Source: Heliopora coerulea (taxonomy: Eukaryota; Cnidaria; Anthozoa; Scleralcyonacea; Helioporidae). Taken from it: 64,000 nt of DNA. A model generated the notes under the pieces. The model was not told where the DNA came from, ran no database searches, and saw nothing but the letters and a program-made list of their open reading frames with translations. The stretch is from positions 186,001 to 250,000 of the forward strand of contig JASJOG010000254.1 of the NCBI GenBank assembly GCA_030142905.1, given 5' to 3'. Positions 1 to 12,552 of the stretch are shown one piece after another. The first letter of the stretch is position 1, and each line of letters begins with the position of its first letter. Both the position numbers and the translations under genes were made by a program.

Positions 1-3000
1 AGATTAATTTATGTGTTGTCACATGCAGCCACAGTGAGGGTAATACTTAATGGTGACCTTAAGTATGATCCTCTCACTAGTTCAAAGAATGTCCTTATGT
101 GAAGCACTGTGTGGATACTATTAAAAAACCTGAGTTAATTTGAATTCCGGGTGTTTGTTCTCATTACGTTTTGTGGTTCTTACCCTAATATGTTGGACTA
201 CTACCACAACGTGTCAGCCAAGCAATCCTTGTCAAAGATTATTGACAATTTGTGCTCCCTTGCCAAAATATAATTCTTGAAATGTATCAATGAAAGAACA
301 TGTTCAACTCTCACAATCAGCTAGGTTGATCCCACAATGAGAAATACCTTATTTCCATTTATTTATCTGAGTTACTAAAATTGAGTAGATAGGTTGAATG
401 GTCAGCAGTAAATAACAGAAGTTATGCTTCTACTAGTTGGAATTTGTTTTTAAAGTATGTTTTATCATGCATCAAAAAGCAAGCATTACATCAACAGTTG
501 TATGAAATTACCATATATTAATGTCTGTAACATTGGTGAGAGGCCTAAATCATTATATAATATTTTTACTGTGTTTCAAAGAATAACATGAGGATGACAA
601 GATGGAAAAAAAGTAAAAAAACAAAAAAAACAACAGGTGGTAAAAGGCCTTATATAACACTTTGAACAACTCTTGACTTATAGGTTCGATATCTTGACTT
701 CCTGTTCTATATAGTGTTTGAACTACCAGTAATTTAGTGCAGAACAGTTTAACAAATCAACATAGGATGAAATTCAACAAGAATTTCAAACACAGTCTTG
801 TAATAATTCTCTGCTGAAAGCAGTGGGCAATTTAATTACAGATATTTGACATGGCAAAGACCAGGAGTGTAACAGGGTTTTTCCAGTGAGGTTCATTCCT
901 AGAAAAAAATTCAAAATTGTCTATTTACAGGCAGCAACAGCCAGCTAAGACAGGAAGCCGGTTGTATAGAAGACAGACTCAGCCCCACTGAGGTGAGCTT
1001 TTCAACAACATCTTTAAACTTTCGATCTTCCCAGAAATATAAACATTATATTCATTGACCTTGGCAATTTCCTTGGGAATGGACCTGTAATATCAGAAGT
1101 GAAAAAGCACTTCCCACTGAAGGAGCACTGCTGAGACGTGTTCCTACACGCCATAGTATAAATAACTGCTTACGGAAGTATATCAATGAAACCCATTGTA
1201 TTTGTCCACAAATAACGTGCCTGCCAATTTGTGTGTCAATTAAAACTTTGATATTACATTCATAATATTTCGATTCATTTAATAATTGTGGTTTTGCTCA
1301 AAAATTTCGAAAGTCGTCGGTTTCGCGTGCAGCCGTATTAGCTTGTTGATATCATTAATCTATGATGCCACTTACTGAAATTTTAATATTACGTCTCATA
1401 ACAAGTGTTTAGAAAGACGTTTGTATTTTCTCTGGAACCTTAAAACCAGGTGCCTAACACCTGTGCCCAACACATTCGTAAAGCTTTGCATAAAAATGCA
1501 ATTTTTCCTGAAATTTGTTAAGAAATATTCCTTGAATTTGTTGTTGAATCACCTGAAAATCTAAACCGAAAACCGTTGTCAACGTGAACACGCGTTGACC
1601 TGCTTAATGGAATCATTTTCGAAGAAAAGGCCCGTTAGCTTCCTTCTCTCACAGTTACTTTAACAAAAAATGAACTATTCCGAAGTGGAATAGGCTCACC
1701 GTTGCCCATATCGCGATGCACCAGGAAAGAAAATTCAAAATGATATTTGCAGCTGCATAGATTTCACAGGTAAACAAGGAAATGGCTACCCGATAAATTA
1801 TTGTATAACCTGCTCAGTGGCTTCTTAGCAGGTATTCTTGGGTAAATGACTGTCTGTTTGTAAAACACCAATAGAGAACTCATTTATAGCTAAAATGTTC
1901 TAAAACAACGCCTGCCTACGACCCCGGAACACTAAGCGAAGTACACCAACGTTTGCCAAAGGTGCGAACGACAATCGGCAAATATCCTAATATTTGCGAC
2001 CGGTCAGAAGACTTAAGAGGATCAAAAGTTATCACAGTTGTCCTAACAATACATATCAAAGTAAAAGCGGCTAAAAAGTCGTATCAAATCACTGCAAACC
2101 AACCTATTTTCTAGAATTACGATAAGGGTCGAAACTCTCTTTGCTATATTGTTCGATTACGACTCATGAAATACTACAGACTAGCCTATTTGTCGAAACA
2201 AAGATATAATGAAAGCATGGCAAATAGTTGTCAAAAGTATAAATTAAGCTCGCTGAAAGCATAATATCATACGGAATTCATAATTCTCACCTTTCGTTCA
2301 GGAGACTGAGTGCTGACCATCACTGATTCGCCATTTAGTGGACAAGAAACTTGTCTCAGCTTAAATTGAAGCAAAAATACTCAATAAAACGTCCACGTTT
2401 CTTCCTATAGAACTATCATTGCACAGTCATTAAACAGAGTATTTACTGGTCGTTTGATGACCTCTTGAGAAGTACGAAACCTAATACCATAGAACACAAA
2501 TGTTCTTTCCTTCACGTTCTCACTCGCGTGTTAACTGACCGCAGACACTCGTTTTTCATCTGTGGTCGTGAGGACGTCGAGAAAATTGAAGTTCAGTAGA
2601 AAGGCAAATCACGAATTATTAGAATTTCCACCGTCTTTTCAGATTAAACAGCATAATAGGAGGTCAATACAGTGTTCGGAATTTTAATGTGTGTTCTTTA
2701 ACGAAACAGCCAACAATGCGTTGCAGTATTGTATACGCACCAGGCTTCAGCTAATTTAGGGTTATATAAAATTTATGTAGTATTGGTCGGTTATTTAAGA
2801 AAATTAAGAGAATAAAAAATATGACAGAATTTACCCTGATGTTGTCAGAATAATCTTTGCCCCATTCGTGCTTTCGTAACTCTTCGAGGTTAAGCGATTC
2901 GCGTTTACCCATTATTTTAGGAAAAGGCATTCTTCAGTCATCCATTTTCACTTTCGGGTTTACAATAACTTATTCTCCATCTAACGTTCCAAGCAGTCTG

Positions 3001-5570
3001 TAACAAATCTGCAAAGAGTAAATCATCTTGACGTGAACAGCGAAATAAATTCTGGTAGCTTCTGGATGGAGTTCTCCTTATAGTTAAAAGACTCGTATTC
3101 TCTCGTTGAAACTTTTAACAACTGAACGAAAGTGTTCCGGAAAAATCACTTTTGTATGTGATCTCAGATGGCGTGACCCATAAATGAAGGGCTTATCAAT
3201 GACCCTAATTTACGTTCAACTTAACATCAATAACACTTTAAATAAATTCCTCTTCAACCCCCGTCATACTCCACTCTGCTCATCTTGTGAAACTAATACT
3301 AGTTGGTGCAACCAGTTTTACGTTCAAACACTGAATTTTAAACAACATTGGAGCCTTTATCAAATTTCTGGTCTCTTAAATTGGGAACAAGCCGCCACAA
3401 AATAAAACGAAGGGAACATTCTTTTTGCAGGAAATAAAGAAGGGGAACCGGAAATCGATTATAAAAGAAAATTTTCATTCCAGCGCGTTCGAAACCCTTT
3501 GTTTGGCAACAAGAAATGGATCGAAGACCGGTATTTGTTGCGAAATCTGGAAAACAACAACGACAAGTTGTTAAAACCGTACGTTGCACACGCGTCGAGG
3601 AAAACATGCTTTAAACTTTCTAGACTGTCACTAATCGGTATTGAATATCAAGAAGGGGGACAACCAAAGTATGCAGCCTTCCTAAACGTGACGTCGCTCG
3701 GCACACCCTGATGACCTTAGTTCAAGTTTACACTAGCTTACAAGGTGTAACGTTACCTCAGAGGGTTTTACACCGTTAGAGACACTGGGTTATGATCGGT
3801 ATATATCAATAAGCAAATCCGATCTCAATTTGGAACCTAAACCAGAGCGACACACTCAGGTCAACAGGCGTACAGGACACAGCTGTTAATTATTGATTTC
3901 ACAACCTCATATCCGAGCTCTATATAATCGTTCTTTTCTTCTTTAGAGGCTGCAAGTTGTACTAAACCATATCCAAAGCCAGCTGCAAATTAACTTGCTA
4001 TTCCATGAGCTCGTTTTCAAGTTACAACTAGCCTTCTGCAATTACAATTGGTCTTTCAATAACAGCTAACTTCTTTTTTCAGCCATAATGCAAATCAAGT
4101 AAAGTTTGCTCATGATTATGTTGAGGTAGGTAACATTAATTTTAAATTAGTTTAACCCTATGATGATGAAGAATTTATTGGAAAAAAAAATTCCAGATAA
4201 CTTTGCTGGAATACGAAAGTTTCATCCTTTCTACAGTTTGAGTTAGTGTAGCCGACTTCGTTTACACTTTAGAAAACATTCAAATTTTGAATTCCTGCAT
4301 TCGACTTTACCACTGAAGTCAAACGGTGGAAATCCATGTCCTGAGGTTGGAATTGGTCATTTCATCACAAGCGGAAAAATTTCATTCACTCGCAGACCGA
4401 AGTGGTGGGTTTTCTCCGGGTTCTGCGGGGGCCCAGAGAAGGTTGGAATGTGTAGGTTGAATGCAAATAATCGCTGAAACTGAAGATAACATCATGAACA
4501 TGAATGTTTTAGTTTTGGTGGTTAAGATAATGATGAAAAGCTGATGTAATCAGCGCTGAAAAGCTGCTGATGAGAAGCGGGCTGATAACACCAACATTCT
4601 AACGTGAAGCTGCCATTGAGAATGGGAAAACAGATGTCATAGGAACAAAATTCCATGAATAGAAAACATAGCGATGCACGCAATCACGAATCAGTAGCGA
4701 GTATTTACAAAACAAACTGCAATAAAGCAAACATATGACACAAAAGAACTATCCATTCGATAAACACTACGTGATCGCCATCGACAGGATGTCCTCGCTA
4801 AACTATTGTTCATAAACCAATCCGATGATATCAGAACTGGAAACTCGTACGGGTGAGCCAAAAAGATCAAGATGGCGACCTTCTATTTGTCATTCTTTAA
4901 CCAGAAGCATTCACAAGTCTGACATTTTCTTTGACACAACTGCAGAATTAAGAATTAAGATAATCTTCGAAAGTCCATTCACGGATTTCTTATTAATACA
5001 GGATTGCTTAATTTAATTTCCTTTAAAAACCACTTTTCCCAAGAACAGAGCCGGAAATTCCAGTTCTGGTATTCTTTTGGGAAAAGCGAGCTTTGCTGTT
5101 ATGTCGAAGGCGAGTCTAATGCGAGTCTTAAATAGCCTACGCGTCATTTTGTATTTTATAAACGGGGCTGTTATGTTAAAAATTGATGGTTTCGAGTGAT
5201 TTTTATTCCTGTTACATTACGACGCAGTTGATTGAGAAACGAGTGACACCGTCGAGCAGCTGTTCGGGATTTTTAGAATTTAAAACCACTGCAGTTCAAA
5301 GGGTAAAGGTTTATCCAGACACGATCTCTCTTCGCGTGGGAAAACGACGGATTCGGAAGTTTTAGTGTTTTCCAGAATGCATTCTTAAATGAGTTAGTCA
5401 TCTGGATTTCCGACAAAATTGCCCAAAAATCGGTATGAAAGGCGGCGATAAACTTTTCACGAATAAATTTGCTAACTAGAGGGTAACTGGTCTCTATGGT
5501 TCCCAGCCATGTAATAATATTACCTCACCAGCAATTGCATAAGGAATAGGCCCAAGCGTCCCATCTCGTC
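1..5570. other. No gene recognised; AT-rich non-coding DNA
   Basis: Open frames here are all under 100 codons, have no family resemblance and do not chain into exons with matching splice phases. Bases 150-225 resemble the repeat unit at 5600-5690 (shared TGTTGGA and CCACAAC blocks). The GGTTTTCTCCGGG-like stretch near 4408-4425 resembles the body of the SINE family seen in AK8 introns. Exons of a gene lying mostly to the left of the window cannot be excluded. Confidence 0.6.
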
Positions 5571-5578
5571 ATACTGCT

Positions 5579-6480
5579 TAACTCTTAATCCAGTCTAACA
5601 CAGTAAATCTTACCCACTTTGTTATTCCTAGAATACAAGAACCAACATGTTGGATTGTTCCAACCACAACCTATCCACCAAGTCAGAAGAGACCTTAAGC
5701 CGGTTTTCCACCTGCAAATAAATTCGCGCGCATCGGATTTTTCTTTTGTCACATGGGCTGTCGACTGTAACTAATGAGAAACCTATTCAATTTATACACA
5801 GAAAGGTCGACTCGCGCGGATTTATGCGCAAGTGGACAACCGGCTTTACGCGAAGTGAAACACGATGGGGGAGCCAACGACGACGTTTTTCTTATAATAT
5901 AATTTGTCATCCTATACGAGAATTAATAAGGTTTAGTCCCAAGAGTAATGCTGACGTCGTCCTCGTTTTGCATTCGCATTATTCAGAGCATTTTCCTCGA
6001 CTTCAGGACGACGTTAACTCATGGAACGGCCAAAACTGTTAGCTCAGCTTGACGCGAAATCATTGAATAGAATCCCTCACAAATCCTTCTACTTTTTAGA
6101 TATCGAAAAACAATCAAGTGTCCATTTCCGTGTCAGTGGCCTATGGTTTCCGTTGAATTAAAAAATTTTGGCTATTTATCGCCGTCGGCGTTTCAGCTTA
6201 CTTAAGGTTCCAATCACCTCCCCCGATTAACCACCGAGGCAACAAGCCAAAGTGCCCCACCTTGTCGTACTACTTTTTTCAGAATCATCCTCAGGGTATT
6301 ATGAAATGATAACTTCACAATTAACCTACACTACTGAAGTCAACTGAAAAATGTCGCACTACTTATCTCTTAATTCCACCGCAGGTAGTAAATCTTACCT
6401 GCTTTGTTATTCCCAGAAAACAAGAACCAACATGTCGGATTGTTCTGACCAAAACCTAATCCACTCAGCCAAATCAAAAT
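5579..6480. repeat. Duplicated ~110-bp repeat units (5579-5690 and 6366-6480)
   Basis: The two units align over about 110 bases, sharing blocks such as CTTTGTTATTCC and AAGAACCAACATGT followed by GGATTGTTC. A weaker third relative is at about 170-225. A second shared block (ATCCTCAGGGTA ... TTAACCTACACT) at 6287-6335 recurs at 8293-8340. The element is probably an interspersed SINE-like repeat, since the 3' part (GAAGTCAACTGAAAAATGT) also recurs beside the tRNA-like head at 27420. Confidence 0.6.
5698..5845. mobile_element. 148-bp Harbinger-like MITE with TTA target duplication
   Basis: The ends are inverted repeats of about 35 bp, beginning AGCCGGTTTTCCACCTGC on the left and closing GGACAACCGGCT on the right, with CGCGCG at the inner edge of each arm. 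TTA flanks both sides (5695-5697 and 5846-5848), which is the usual 3-bp duplication of PIF/Harbinger elements. There is no coding capacity. Confidence 0.7.
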
Positions 6481-6635
6481 GATTTTTACAACAGGGAGGT
6501 ATTTCCTTACAAACGATTCTAACCTTCCCAGTAAACTGTCCGTGCGGGAGGGATTAGAGAGCCCCAAGAAGACATACGACTCACGAAAGTAAGTGGATGA
6601 ACTCTTCCATCATTCGATCACGTATCCGGTACGAA

Positions 6636-6715
6636 CTAAAGGTGCTGGATTCGAACTCTTTATCTCAATGATACGAGGTTTTAACTCTTAGGACGGATGA
6701 CATGTTCACACAATA
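6636..6715 (-). repeat. tRNA-like segment, probably a SINE head or tRNA pseudogene
   Basis: On the minus strand there is a good B-box (GAGTTCGAATCC) followed by CAGCACC, preceded by an anticodon-arm-like stretch. No complete cloverleaf with paired acceptor and D arms could be folded by eye, so a functional tRNA gene is not claimed. Confidence 0.35.
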
Positions 6716-6719
6716 GCGG

Positions 6720-9650
6720 CTGGTCGGTGGTACAGTTACAGTTTGATGTAATTAGGTTTCGAACTACGGATTCAAATCGTTCTGGTTATGATTAAAGTTT
6801 CATACCATTTCGCACCACTATCATCCAAACGCAAAGCACGTACATAGCATTGTGGTTATGGTATTCTTGTCAAACCGAATTCCCGTCGTAACTTAGCAGG
6901 AGTGGAGCGGTCTTAGGACATGTACCACAGGGACACTAATGCAGCGAATTTTGATGAGTAATACCGTGTACCTTCTCACCAAAGAGAGAGAATCATGTCA
7001 AACAAATCTCATTGTCATGTAAAGTGTCAAAGGCCACAAACTAGAATTAAGAGATGACATAAATCGTATGTATCATATAACAATGTCATCAGGAATTACA
7101 CCAGCCGAACATGGACTCTGATCTACTAGTGGTCAAAAATAAAAATGAGTTAAATGAATAAAAAAAAATCTGCTGATGTACTCGGAGTATAAGAAGACTG
7201 GAGGACAAACAGAAAATAAATCTCGTTGAAAAAATAACATGTCAACCAAATGGAAAGCTTTGAGGAGGAGTTTGAAATGAGAGCGGAGTTTTACTTATTT
7301 GGGGGAAAAAAAACCGCCGTAAGGAACTGTGGAGAGAAAGAGAACGCTTATAAAGGTATTCTGACTTCCTGTCGGAAGACAACAAACTAGGTCAGGAAGC
7401 CCAGATTCTCGAAATTTAGGAGAGGACTGGCAACAGTGTTTAAACTGGAAGATTATAAACTTAACAGCTGGAAATTTCTTGGTAAACTTACAGTGCCAAA
7501 TTTAAACATGTTATCCTGAGGGAAATTCTGGCAAAGAATATTAATAGTTGGTATCAGTATTGTTTCACATTCAACTGCTTAACTAGTGGTACCAATGGTG
7601 AATTCAGTTTATTAGGAAAGAGTTCCAAAAGAACAAAGAACTTCAGTTCTTTGTAAAGAACGAAGTCATGACTAAAACTGGAGCGTTGACTACGAACACA
7701 GTTTTCACTGTTATCTTACAAATATGAAAAAACACGAACTGGAGCTGTTACAGCAAAACCAAAAGTGAACATAGTTTTGTTTTGAATCATGCTAACCAGA
7801 ACAAAAAAGCAACGGGTTTCCAAAACAAGGAAGTCATAGTTAAAACAGATACTTAAGCAGCGGTAAGCTAATAGCATTGTTTCAGATATAACCTCATGAT
7901 TATGAAAAGATTGTCATGGCATGTTAGCATGTGTTACGTCAAAAGTTCAATTCACGTTTTCGGTTGTTAGTCAAGACGTAGAGTCATACAAATTAAATTT
8001 AAGCTTATAAACATCTAAATAAATCTTCATACACATTGGCTTAGTATCAAATCTGCCTTCATGTTTTGACGTCGCATAAGGAAATGTGTGATTTCACAAT
8101 ACTACAGGATACTTTTATCATTCCATATCCTCTAGCGTTGTACGGTTTCCATCTCAACAACAGGTTTAATATCGCGCTTTCTTTACCTTGAGCGATCGAC
8201 AGTACGCGTGAATAGTGAGAGATTACGGAAATACGGTATCAAAACAGCAAGCTTATAGAAAAAGCGACCTTCTTAGCGAAGTATTTCACTATCATCCTCA
8301 GGGTAACATCATGAAGGGAATATTTCATGATTAACCTACACTGCCTACGTTGTTAAAGTCGGCTAGAAAAGTTGAATTGAGCTGGACCAACTGTTCTAGT
8401 TGACAGTATTCTGTTGGCGTAGTAAACTCAGTGACTTTTAAACGCCTTCAGCTTGCGCGCTTGAGCTGCGCGCGTCAGAAGACATAAACAAGGAGTTATA
8501 TTATACGTAATATTTATTTGTGGCAAGCAAAAAGCAATCGAAACTCGTGGACTGAATTGCTCCTGCAAAAAATAACATGCCTGATCTCGCTTATGTCTCA
8601 AGAAATTTCGCCATTACATGATTCACAAGCAAATCGTCACAAGCACGTCGTAAGAGTGATTACACTTCTTCGTCGCCGAAAGCAATCCCCGGAGCGCGAA
8701 CACTAAATCATTGCGCAAATGGTTTATGAGAGCTTCATACTTAACATTAAGCAAATGCCTCGTACATTACAGACGTATCCGCGAAATGTACTTGGCGAGT
8801 TGTTTTATCGATTAAACGCGTCGCTAAAAATTTAGGATGATCAGATTCGCATATAGGGTAATGAGGTAAGGTAGTACTAGTAAGGTAGTAAATAAGGTAG
8901 TACTCCGCTGTAGTAAGGTCTTCGTTTTATCAGGTTGTCATGGCTGCCTAGTCAGTACAAATTCTCGTATGACCAGAAACGTTCATTTTTACGTTCAAGG
9001 GGATAATATTTCATGGGTGGTGATAATATTGTCGTTAATACCAACTCGTTAACCTTTTGAACAACGGTTTACGGTGTACAGAAACCCAAGACTTTCCTCA
9101 AATTGTTGTCGGGATTAAATAAATAAACGAATTTCGGTCGACCATTTGTGACACGTAGGAAGCATTATATATTAGGATAAATGATTACCACACAAATACA
9201 AACCTTTTAACGTAGAAGAACGAATGTTTTGTGACCAACGCGAGAGCATGAAACGATTTTATTTAGCAGCAAGATTTTACTCAGATGATCCCTTCGACCT
9301 TCAGGCCAGTATGTCAGGCTCTCTACTAGTACCTCTTCGTGTTGACTCGACTCAAAATCCGCTGAGACACGGAAGTGAGAGATTTCATGTCCTCGAGCGA
9401 AGACAGGTATCTTATTTCACAACATCGCCTTTACTTGGAAGATTTTTGCCAGAATTTCTTGGTGACTGGTCCAAGGCATGTGTAACTGAAAACAGATAAA
9501 GCTCCGAGTCTTGGCATTGGCTTTTTTTAATCGGTTTCACTTTTATTCAAAAAAGCGAGAAGCCCGATATTCTCCCTGTCGATTTATTATCCTCCACTAC
9601 CGTCCATCATCCTTCGTTAAATATGTAAATAAATGAACAAGTTAACCAAC
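6720..9650. other. No gene recognised
   Basis: Only short unrelated open frames are present. The segment 8293-8340 is a diverged copy of the repeat block at 6287-6335. GGTAGTA is repeated several times near 8870-8905. The 91-codon frame at 9224-9499 has no recognisable domain. Confidence 0.55.
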
Positions 9651-9762
9651 AAAGAAAGAAAGAAAGAAAGAAAGAAAGAAGGAAAGAAAGAAAGAAAAAA
9701 ATGAAGAAACAAAGAAACAAAGAGAGAAAGGAAAAAATAAAGAAAGAAACAAAGAAAGAAAC
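9651..9762. repeat. (GAAA)n microsatellite, imperfect
   Basis: AAAG/GAAA units run for about 110 bp with scattered interruptions (GGAAAG, GAAACAAA). Confidence 0.9.
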
Positions 9763-10296
9763 AGATAGATAAGTGATTATCACATCAACAGCTTTATTGC
9801 CCTAGATAGTTTAAGTTTTTAAACCACAATGGAAATGAAAAAATAAAACTGAGTCATTATTCATTAGCTTATTTGGGACAGAAGATACACATTTATTCTA
9901 GTTGTATGTGAACAGTAATTAAATAAATAAATAAAAAGCATTGTTACTTAATTTTGAACGGTTGCCTATCTTTTAAATATATTCCATATTTAAGTTTACA
10001 CTACGGCCTGCATCGCAGAAGTTCCCTTCGGTGAAAGACTACAACAGCTGTTAACAGATTTCAGACAGCTCCGTTTTGCCTCGCAGGCCTAAGTATAAAC
10101 AATTCAACAATAAATTCTATCTACATGATATTTTAGTCATCTGGGATCCCATCCTTGGATTTCGCAGTCTACAATAAACTTGCAGAAGGTCAAGGATCTT
10201 GATTTAACTATTCCTTAAGATCTAAACGATCGACGGCTCTACTTCATTATTTCGCTTTTTCTTTTTTAGTAGTCCTTATTCTGAAACGATTTCTTT

Positions 10297-10302
10297 TTTA
10301 TT
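10297..10302 (-). promoter_or_regulatory. AATAAA polyadenylation signal overlapping the stop codon
   Basis: The minus strand reads GAATAAAA, so the TAA stop of the Cys-rich protein lies inside a canonical AATAAA. Confidence 0.5.
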
Positions 10303-10924
10303 CTCGCCGGGTGATCTCCGGTTTCAGATCTTCACTTTTCCATTCTTGGTTCTCCGGGAGTACCACTTTGTTGGTGTTGTTTCTCCGGCCCTCCATGGAA
10401 CTCGCCTCTTGTTTCGTCCTCGGCTCATTCTCTTTTTCATCGTTATCTTCAGCGATGAAGATACTCACAGCGTCGATTTCCGTGTGGCTGTCATAATCTG
10501 TGTTTGGACTGAATTCGAGGACGGCATCGGATCTTCGCTTTCTCCCTTTCCAGAGTGATAAGATGAGAACAAGCAGGACGATAGACAAGACAATGAATAC
10601 CGATATTCGGGCAGCCAATAAATTAGAATGGTCATGAGACATGCAACATCGTGGATATCGGCAGGATTTCAGTTCTTTACAGATGGGAATATTGCCATCG
10701 CATGTTTGATTCTGACAAGTGGTATCTTCTTTGAAATGGAGACACCAACAGCAAGGTTTAAATGACACTCTGCAAGGTTTATTGCGGTGATTAGGGCCAC
10801 TGGAAGTACAACAACGTAAATGACGATGAGGGGACCCGGTAATGCACTTCAGTATCTTACAGTGGCTGTCGACCACAACAAGAAAAATAGCGACAAAGAG
10901 GATACAAAACAGTGGTCCTTTCAT
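10298..10924 (-). CDS. Cys-rich single-pass (type I) membrane protein, intronless, family unknown
   Basis: This is a 208-residue open frame starting at the first ATG after an in-frame TGA. Residues 1-20 form a hydrophobic signal peptide ending near VVVDS. Residues about 22-102 form a short ectodomain with 14 cysteines, several in CC pairs (RCC, PCCWC, RCC). Residues about 106-126 are one transmembrane helix, followed by the stop-transfer KGRKRR. The cytoplasmic tail of about 80 residues is acidic and polar. The predicted layout is outside-facing N-terminus and cytosolic tail, so a small receptor or adhesion-type surface protein is possible. The Cys spacing did not match any domain I know (TNFR, EGF and ShK were considered). 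AATAAA overlaps the stop codon, which fits a complete one-exon gene. It could instead be the last exon of a longer gene, but the signal peptide at the start argues against that. Confidence 0.62.
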   Translation of the reverse strand: MKGPLFCILFVAIFLVVVDSHCKILKCITGSPHRHLRCCTSSGPNHRNKPCRVSFKPCCWCLHFKEDTTCQNQTCDGNIPICKELKSCRYPRCCMSHDHSNLLAARISVFIVLSIVLLVLILSLWKGRKRRSDAVLEFSPNTDYDSHTEIDAVSIFIAEDNDEKENEPRTKQEASSMEGRRNNTNKVVLPENQEWKSEDLKPEITRRE

Positions 10925-10930
10925 TTTCAC

Positions 10931-12552
10931 GCTTCCTTCGTGAAGACGTTTTCACCATCTGGCCAAATCGAATCGATGTCGAATCACGTGTACCGAACAG
11001 GTGGTGAACACCTTTTCTTGACAAACGACCAAGCAACGTCAATACAAAAACGGAGAAGTTAAGATACTAGAAATTCATTGAAATACGAGAATCCAAGTAG
11101 GTAAAAGGAGCGGACATCAGACCGAAAGGCATTCCCATTTAATAATTCTGAGAAATAAAAGAGAAAACATTTGCAGGAGAACATTGTCTGGTAAACTCAA
11201 GGATCCGAGATAATGGACCAGACAATTTAATAATCAATAGAGGGTAGTATTCCGACTGTTTCAAAGTCAGTCAAAGATGTCGTCGCACGATTTGGCAATC
11301 CTTCGGTTTTGAAGTATCATAACGGATGTCAGTCGAATTGCAGTTAAACCTACCTTACTGTGGCGGCGTGGCCCACCGGGACACATTTCCAGGTGGGCCC
11401 TAAGAGTTTGTAGCGTGTGGGCCCCAACGACTTGTTGGCAGAAGGCCCTTATGTGAAGCGTTATGTTGGCTGCAAAAGCAGCATCAATTGAAGGTATGTG
11501 TTGAGGTATGAAATTTAAAACTTCTGTAGGCCCTGCAGGGGGTCACTTTTAATCATCTACATTTTATTATCAACGCATGACAGTATAGACGCATTTCACG
11601 ATGTCAGTTATTTATTCTAAGTGTTTTTATTGAATTTAAGGTTTCTGCATCAACAATTCACGTCGTATTTTTATTGGCAGCAGTCTCCTCACCTCCACTT
11701 TACACAACCAGCTAAAAGTCGGTCCAAAGCATATGATTTCCCGGCCCCTACTTGAGAGCCGCGCTGCCACTACTGCCGTAATTAAATTATGCTTCAATGC
11801 AGGTTATACTATTTCATAATCTATTATATAATATAATCGCACCACGTTATATTATCCAAACTAGATAAACAAACATTTCATTATCTTCGTTTTTGCACTC
11901 GCTGCCGTGTTTTCATTAACACTGCGACCATTTTGCGTAGTTCAAATTTATTTTGAAAGCACTTTGTACCAGAAACTCTGGACGTTATAGAACGTATGGA
12001 ATCATGGGATAAAGATGTTTTTCCTAGGAAGATAACCTGACGATTCTCGAAGGTAATCTCACCTAGGTTAGTGTTGTTCTGAACATCAAGTGAAATTCAC
12101 TTGTGTTCAAACCATTTACTCGAAAGAATTTGCCACAATTTTTGTTGTATAGTCGCATCAAGATGTTTAAAAGCACAACAGTAGGACTTGCACCTTGGAA
12201 TAACAAATTAGTAATATCAATTGATAGCAAACAAGCATCAACGCGTTTTATATTCAGAACTTTCACAATAACACAAACAAAAGATATCAAAAACAATTGC
12301 CTTACAAGACTGTATCAATCAACACACAAGAAAGTCGATTTGTTTACATGATCACAAAAAAATTCGTTTTAGTCGATGGATTAGGGAAAAAAAGGACATC
12401 GTTGCACTGCAATACAGTGTTGCACGCTGTGTTCCAAGTGTACTGTTGCAGTTCACCCACTTCATTAAAAACGACTTGTGTTTTTTTAGTAGTCTCTGCG
12501 TTGCGTAACCAAAACTTTGAAGGCACTGGTTTGGATTTTTGAATTTTCTTCT
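10931..12552. other. Intergenic, no gene recognised
   Basis: This lies between the Cys-rich gene and the 3' end of T-box gene A. GC-rich patches at 11358-11420 and 11741-11777 look transposon-like but no target duplication could be matched. Overlapping frames at 12063-12574 are short and lack family signals; part is probably the T-box A 3' UTR. Confidence 0.5.

Noticed and set aside
3184..3711. Overlapping 60-90 codon frames on both strands
   Set aside because: No domain, no start context and no in-phase neighbouring exon; their length is expected by chance.
5746..6042. 98-codon plus-strand frame
   Set aside because: Its first third lies inside the MITE at 5698-5845, and the rest has no family resemblance or splice context.
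9651..9762. CRISPR-like or regulatory repeat array
   Set aside because: It is a simple GAAA microsatellite without spacers, in an animal genome.
10922..10930. Start of the Cys-rich protein at 10930
   Set aside because: The codon there is GTG; the first ATG after the upstream in-frame stop is at 10924.
11358..11777. Possible hAT element (CTGTGGCGGCGTGGC ... CGCGCTGCCACTACTG)
   Set aside because: The ends are only loosely inverted and no 8-bp target duplication could be matched.
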